The notes under the pieces are model-generated. The model had not been told where the DNA came from. It ran no database searches and saw only the letters and a list, made by a program, of their open reading frames with translations. A stretch of 7,108 nucleotides of DNA from Candidatus Brevibacterium intestinigallinarum (GTDB taxonomy: Bacteria > Actinomycetota > Actinomycetes > Actinomycetales > Brevibacteriaceae). Shown here piece by piece: positions 5,269 through 7,108 of this stretch. The stretch's first letter is position 1. The number at the start of each line of letters is the position of its first letter. Location: the NCBI GenBank assembly GCA_019117325.1, contig DWZY01000040.1, positions 1 through 7,108 of the forward strand, read 5' to 3'. Position numbers and translations under genes: made by a program.

Positions 5269-5275
5269 GACAGCC

Positions 5276-5350
5276 ATGATGCTCGTCCCTCCCACCGCCA
5301 TCACGCGGGCCCGCTGTCCCGGCATGCCCTGCGTTCGCGACCGCCGCTGA
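5276..5350 (+). CDS. Possible leaderless 24-codon upstream ORF (leader peptide)
   Basis: The ATG at 5276 (with a second ATG in the next codon) lies 7 nt after the AAGAAT -10 and opens a 24-codon frame ending TGA at 5348-5350. The peptide starts MMLVPPTAITRARCPG and ends in an Arg-rich VRDRR, with two Cys and several Pro and Arg residues. It resembles no family I know. Support is purely positional: promoter spacing like the other leaderless genes in this window, and its last codons forming the left arm of an 11-bp inverted repeat, which is what a translation-coupled attenuator would need. The frame stays open upstream to 5081 but runs through the hairpins, so any coding use probably starts at 5276. 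It may equally be chance. Confidence 0.3.
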   Translation: MMLVPPTAITRARCPGMPCVRDRR

Positions 5351-5374
5351 GATCCGCTGCCCGGGTCGCGAACG
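5332..5374 (+). repeat. Perfect 11-bp inverted repeat overlapping the end of the upstream ORF
   Basis: CGTTCGCGACC at 5332-5342 pairs with GGTCGCGAACG at 5364-5374 around a 21-nt loop holding the uORF stop codon (5348-5350). A ribosome finishing the uORF would cover the left arm and keep the hairpin open; one halted earlier would let it form. There is no T-run after it. The regulator's Shine-Dalgarno (5408) lies 33 nt downstream. Confidence 0.5.
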
Positions 5375-5407
5375 AGCCTCACGCCGCAGCACCCGCCAGT
5401 CCCAGCC

Positions 5408-5413
5408 AGGAGA
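5408..5413 (+). promoter_or_regulatory. Shine-Dalgarno of the winged-helix regulator
   Basis: AGGAGA at 5408-5413, 3 nt before ATG 5417. It is the only clear Shine-Dalgarno in the window, which agrees with this gene having a real 5' leader while its neighbours look leaderless. Confidence 0.75.
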
Positions 5414-5416
5414 GCC

Positions 5417-6283
5417 ATGACCGCCGCAGCATCCCAGCCCGCTGAAGTCCACCCGCGCAGCGCCCGCGCCGCGCGTCGAACCGGAGCTCGTTTGACACCC
5501 ATCGACCCGCAGACGGCACCGCGGACCTACGGCCCTACCGGGGTGTCCGCAGGCCCCCGCGCAGCGCGCGGCATCATCCTCTACATCGGACTCGACGAGG
5601 CGAAGGCCGCCGCCGAGGGCACGAATCTCACGGAGATCGCGCAGGCTCTCCAGCACCAGGTGAATCAGCTGGCCGCAGCCGCCGAGACCCAGGCGATCAT
5701 CGCGCTGGCACCGGACGGACTGGGTGCCGACATCGATGCCGTGCGCGCCGTCGCCAACGGCTCGCAGGCAGCCACCGGCAGCCCCGCCGGCCTGCACGGC
5801 CCCGTCCGTCAGCGCATCCCCTCCCGCCTGTCCCCGCCCGCCCGCCGGGAGGATCTGCCCGGTGAGGCCGGTCAGTCCGCCGGGCCCGTCCCGCGCCGCG
5901 GATTCGCCGGGATCACCGCACCCACGGCCGCGCCCGTCCGCTCCCAGGTCCACGTCAACGAGCATGCGCCCGTGCGGATCGACCTGCCCCGCCGCGAGAT
6001 CCACACCGACGGCGCCCCCGTGGCCGTGACGAACAAGGAGTTCGACCTGCTCGCCACCCTCGTGGACAACACGGGCCGGACCCTGTCCCGCGAGGACCTC
6101 ATCGATGCGCTGTGGACGGAGAGCGGCGAGCGGCCGGACGCGCGCACCGTCGACGTCCACGTGCGTCGCCTGCGCCGCCGCCTGGGCTCGTACGCGTCGA
6201 TCGTCCGCACGATCCGCGGTGCTGGCTACCGCTTCGACGAGCACCCGGACGTCGCGATCTGGCAGGCCCGCGCCAGCCGCTGA
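5417..6283 (+). CDS. Orphan winged-helix transcriptional regulator (OmpR/PhoB-type DNA-binding domain)
   Basis: A 288-residue protein. The C-terminal 184-276 is a clear Trans_reg_C winged helix: RIDLPRREIHTDGAPVAVTNKEFDLLATLV (187-216), then the trans-activation loop and SREDLIDALW (224-233), recognition helix DARTVDVHVRRLRRRLG (241-257), and wing RTIRGAGYRF (264-273). The N-terminal domain (about 51-113, RGIILYIGLDEAKAAAEGTN onward, then ETQAIIALAPDGLGADIDAVR) is not a response-regulator receiver: I see no paired acidic residues, phospho-accepting Asp or conserved Lys. I recall the same two-part design in other actinobacteria, where the N-domain's function is unknown to me. A Pro/Arg/Ala-rich linker (about 115-175) and a basic first 50 residues look disordered. 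No histidine kinase gene adjoins it. It probably acts as a DNA-binding regulator controlled by something other than phosphorylation, perhaps of itself through the repeats at 5023-5252. Start ATG 5417 has a Shine-Dalgarno. Only weak hairpins, such as 6341-6355, follow the stop. Confidence 0.88.
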   Translation: MTAAASQPAEVHPRSARAARRTGARLTPIDPQTAPRTYGPTGVSAGPRAARGIILYIGLDEAKAAAEGTNLTEIAQALQHQVNQLAAAAETQAIIALAPDGLGADIDAVRAVANGSQAATGSPAGLHGPVRQRIPSRLSPPARREDLPGEAGQSAGPVPRRGFAGITAPTAAPVRSQVHVNEHAPVRIDLPRREIHTDGAPVAVTNKEFDLLATLVDNTGRTLSREDLIDALWTESGERPDARTVDVHVRRLRRRLGSYASIVRTIRGAGYRFDEHPDVAIWQARASR

Positions 6284-6392
6284 TCCGTCCGTCGCACCAC
6301 TCGAAGCCCCCGAAGCAGCAGGACCATCGGCATCATCACTGACGGTGCGCCCGTCCTTCTGGGCGTCCGGGCACGATCCATGCAGGATGGCA

Positions 6393-6417
6393 CCAGGATC
6401 GACCACTAGGATCCTGG
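6393..6417. repeat. 8-bp inverted repeat around the -10 of the exo/endonuclease-family gene (operator-like)
   Basis: CCAGGATC (6393-6400) and GATCCTGG (6410-6417), perfect arms with a 9-bp spacer. The right arm overlaps the -10 hexamer (6407-6412) and reaches to within 1 nt of the GTG start codon, so a protein bound here would block the promoter. It would be too close to the start to act in RNA if the mRNA is leaderless. Confidence 0.45.
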
Positions 6418-6418
6418 G
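6407..6418 (+). promoter_or_regulatory. Leaderless promoter (-10 TAGGAT) of the exo/endonuclease-family gene
   Basis: TAGGAT at 6407-6412, the same hexamer as before the aminotransferase, followed by 6 nt (cctggg) and the GTG at 6419. There is no -35 consensus and no useful Shine-Dalgarno. It supports GTG 6419 as the start. Confidence 0.55.
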
Positions 6419-7108
6419 GTGACTTCGCCGCGACGCTCCTCGACCAAGGGAGTCCTCGTCCTGGCGTGCGGGATCGTTCTGGCGGCACTCATCGCCATGC
6501 ACGACCTCGTGCCGACCACCCGGGGACTCGCTCTCATCGTCGACTCCCTGCTCCCCTGGAGCTGGATCCCCATCGCGCTGCTCCTGCTCATCGCGCTGTT
6601 CCGGCTGTCGCTGCTGTCGATCGCCGGCGTGCTGGTACCGGTCGTCGTGTGGGCCTCCCTGTTCTGGCCGTACCTGCGCCCCGCGTCCGAGGCCGTCGAC
6701 CCGGACCTCACGATTGCCACGCAGAACGTGGGTGCCAAGCTGCCGGAGCCCTCTGCGACCGCGCTCAACGTCATCGATCAGGACCCGGACATCGTCACCT
6801 TCCAGGAGGTCGAGTCCCTGTCGGGGCAGATCATCCAGGACCAGATGGACGAGCACTACGCGCACAGCGCGGTCCGGGGCTCTGTGGGCGTCTGGTCGCA
6901 GTGGCCCATGAGCGAGCCGACAGAGATCGATCTGGGACTCGACTGGACCCGCGCGTTCGCGACGACCATCAGCACCGACCACGGCGATGTCCGCTTCTAC
7001 GCGATCCACGTGCCCTCTGTCCGCCCCGGTCAGGAGTCGATGCGCAACGCGGCCCTGCAGACGCTGTCGGAGCGCATCGCGGACGATTCTGCGGAGCGGG
7101 TCATCGTC
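6419..7108 (+). CDS. Membrane-anchored endonuclease/exonuclease/phosphatase (EEP) family protein, 3' end outside window
   Basis: An open frame of 230 codons running off the window edge. The N-terminus, SPRRSSTK, is basic and is followed by three predicted membrane segments (about 11-27, 48-62 and 66-84). Next comes the start of an EEP domain: LTIATQNVGAKLP (97-109, with the conserved Asn103), DPDIVTFQEVESL (122-134, with metal-binding Glu130) and VRFYAIHVPSVRPG (191-204, with His197), then SMRNAAL (207-213), where the family has an Arg-Asn pair. Later motifs of the family (GDFN, SDH) lie beyond the window. EEP proteins cleave phosphodiester or phosphomonoester bonds in nucleic acids, lipids or inositol phosphates; a polytopic anchor with the domain predicted outside suggests an extracytoplasmic nuclease or phosphoesterase. 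The substrate cannot be told. The GTG start fits the -10 spacing and places a positively charged tail before the first membrane segment. It has its own promoter, 135 nt after the regulator, so joint transcription with it is possible but not required. Confidence 0.85.
   Translation, partial: MTSPRRSSTKGVLVLACGIVLAALIAMHDLVPTTRGLALIVDSLLPWSWIPIALLLLIALFRLSLLSIAGVLVPVVVWASLFWPYLRPASEAVDPDLTIATQNVGAKLPEPSATALNVIDQDPDIVTFQEVESLSGQIIQDQMDEHYAHSAVRGSVGVWSQWPMSEPTEIDLGLDWTRAFATTISTDHGDVRFYAIHVPSVRPGQESMRNAALQTLSERIADDSAERVIV

Larger units (their letters stand above)
4924..5416. other. Long non-coding control region upstream of the winged-helix regulator
   Basis: A 493-bp stretch without a convincing full-length gene. 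After the upp terminator it contains, in order: four TCATGAC elements (5024-5085, two in an 11-bp tandem repeat), adjoining inverted repeats (5136-5161 and 5160-5192), CGTCA motifs phased at 10-bp steps (5207-5251), a candidate promoter (5240-5268), a possible 24-codon leaderless ORF (5276-5350), an 11-bp inverted repeat (5332-5374) and a Shine-Dalgarno (5408-5413). It is less GC-rich and far more repeat-laden than the other intergenic gaps (66-135 bp). The density of symmetric elements suggests complex control of the regulator at 5417. Confidence 0.6.

Noticed and set aside
5081..5275. 89-codon frame starting at 5081 and ending at 5350
   Set aside because: Its upstream part overlaps the tandem repeats, both hairpins and the candidate promoter, and has no Shine-Dalgarno or TANNNT at the right place. 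Only the last 24 codons have positional support.
6341..6355. Hairpin GACGG-TGCGC-CCGTC followed by CTTCT as a terminator of the regulator gene
   Set aside because: The stem is only 5 bp and the tail is interrupted, so it is too weak to call in GC-rich DNA.
5249..7009. 586-codon open frame on the minus strand
   Set aside because: It runs antisense through the uORF region, the winged-helix gene and the EEP-family gene, both of which show clear domain motifs. Its composition (Gly, Arg, Asp, Val, His) has no recognisable domain.

Overview
The window looks like chromosomal DNA from a high-GC actinobacterium, most likely in or near the order Micrococcales; I would not commit to a genus. The reasons are the strong G/C bias at third codon positions, the tRNA-Ser / tadA / TadA-associated protein / upp neighbourhood typical of Actinomycetota, a stand-alone Smr protein of a common actinobacterial type, and gene starts that mostly look leaderless (a TANNNT-like -10 hexamer ending exactly 6 nt before the start codon, with no Shine-Dalgarno). 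No transposase, integrase, phage gene or CRISPR array is visible, so this is mostly housekeeping sequence.

Layout. 48-1166 (+) is a cytoplasmic alpha/beta hydrolase and 1233-2450 (+) a PLP-dependent aminotransferase of the LysN/aminoadipate-aminotransferase-like type. A strong stem-loop at 2498-2538 lies just before the promoter of a small Smr-domain protein (2558-2809, +). A bidirectional terminator (2865-2899) separates it from a convergent tRNA-Ser(CGA) gene (2904-2994, -) that has its own -35/-10 promoter. On the minus strand, the acidic TadA-associated protein (3667-4218) and tadA (3114-3662) form a two-gene operon with a 4-nt gap. The gene upp (4288-4923, +) is transcribed divergently from a 69-nt region and ends in a textbook terminator.

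The most structured part is the ~490-bp non-coding stretch 4924-5416. It holds four TCATGAC elements, two of them in a perfect 11-bp tandem repeat. It also holds two adjoining perfect inverted repeats, a 10-bp-phased CGTCA array over a candidate promoter, a possible leaderless 24-codon upstream ORF, and an 11-bp inverted repeat whose left arm is the end of that ORF. This stretch precedes the one gene here with a clear Shine-Dalgarno (5417-6283, +). That gene encodes an orphan regulator with an OmpR/PhoB-type winged-helix DNA-binding domain and an N-terminal domain that is not a phosphorylatable receiver. My inference is that it is autoregulated through this region. The window ends inside a membrane-anchored endonuclease/exonuclease/phosphatase-family protein (6419 to beyond 7108, +) whose promoter lies within an 8-bp inverted repeat.

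How the genes relate: tadA, its partner and tRNA-Ser concern decoding (tRNA modification and tRNA supply), upp is pyrimidine salvage, and the hydrolase and aminotransferase are general metabolism. They look like independent transcription units, not one pathway. The best candidate for something undescribed is the orphan winged-helix regulator with its elaborate upstream region.
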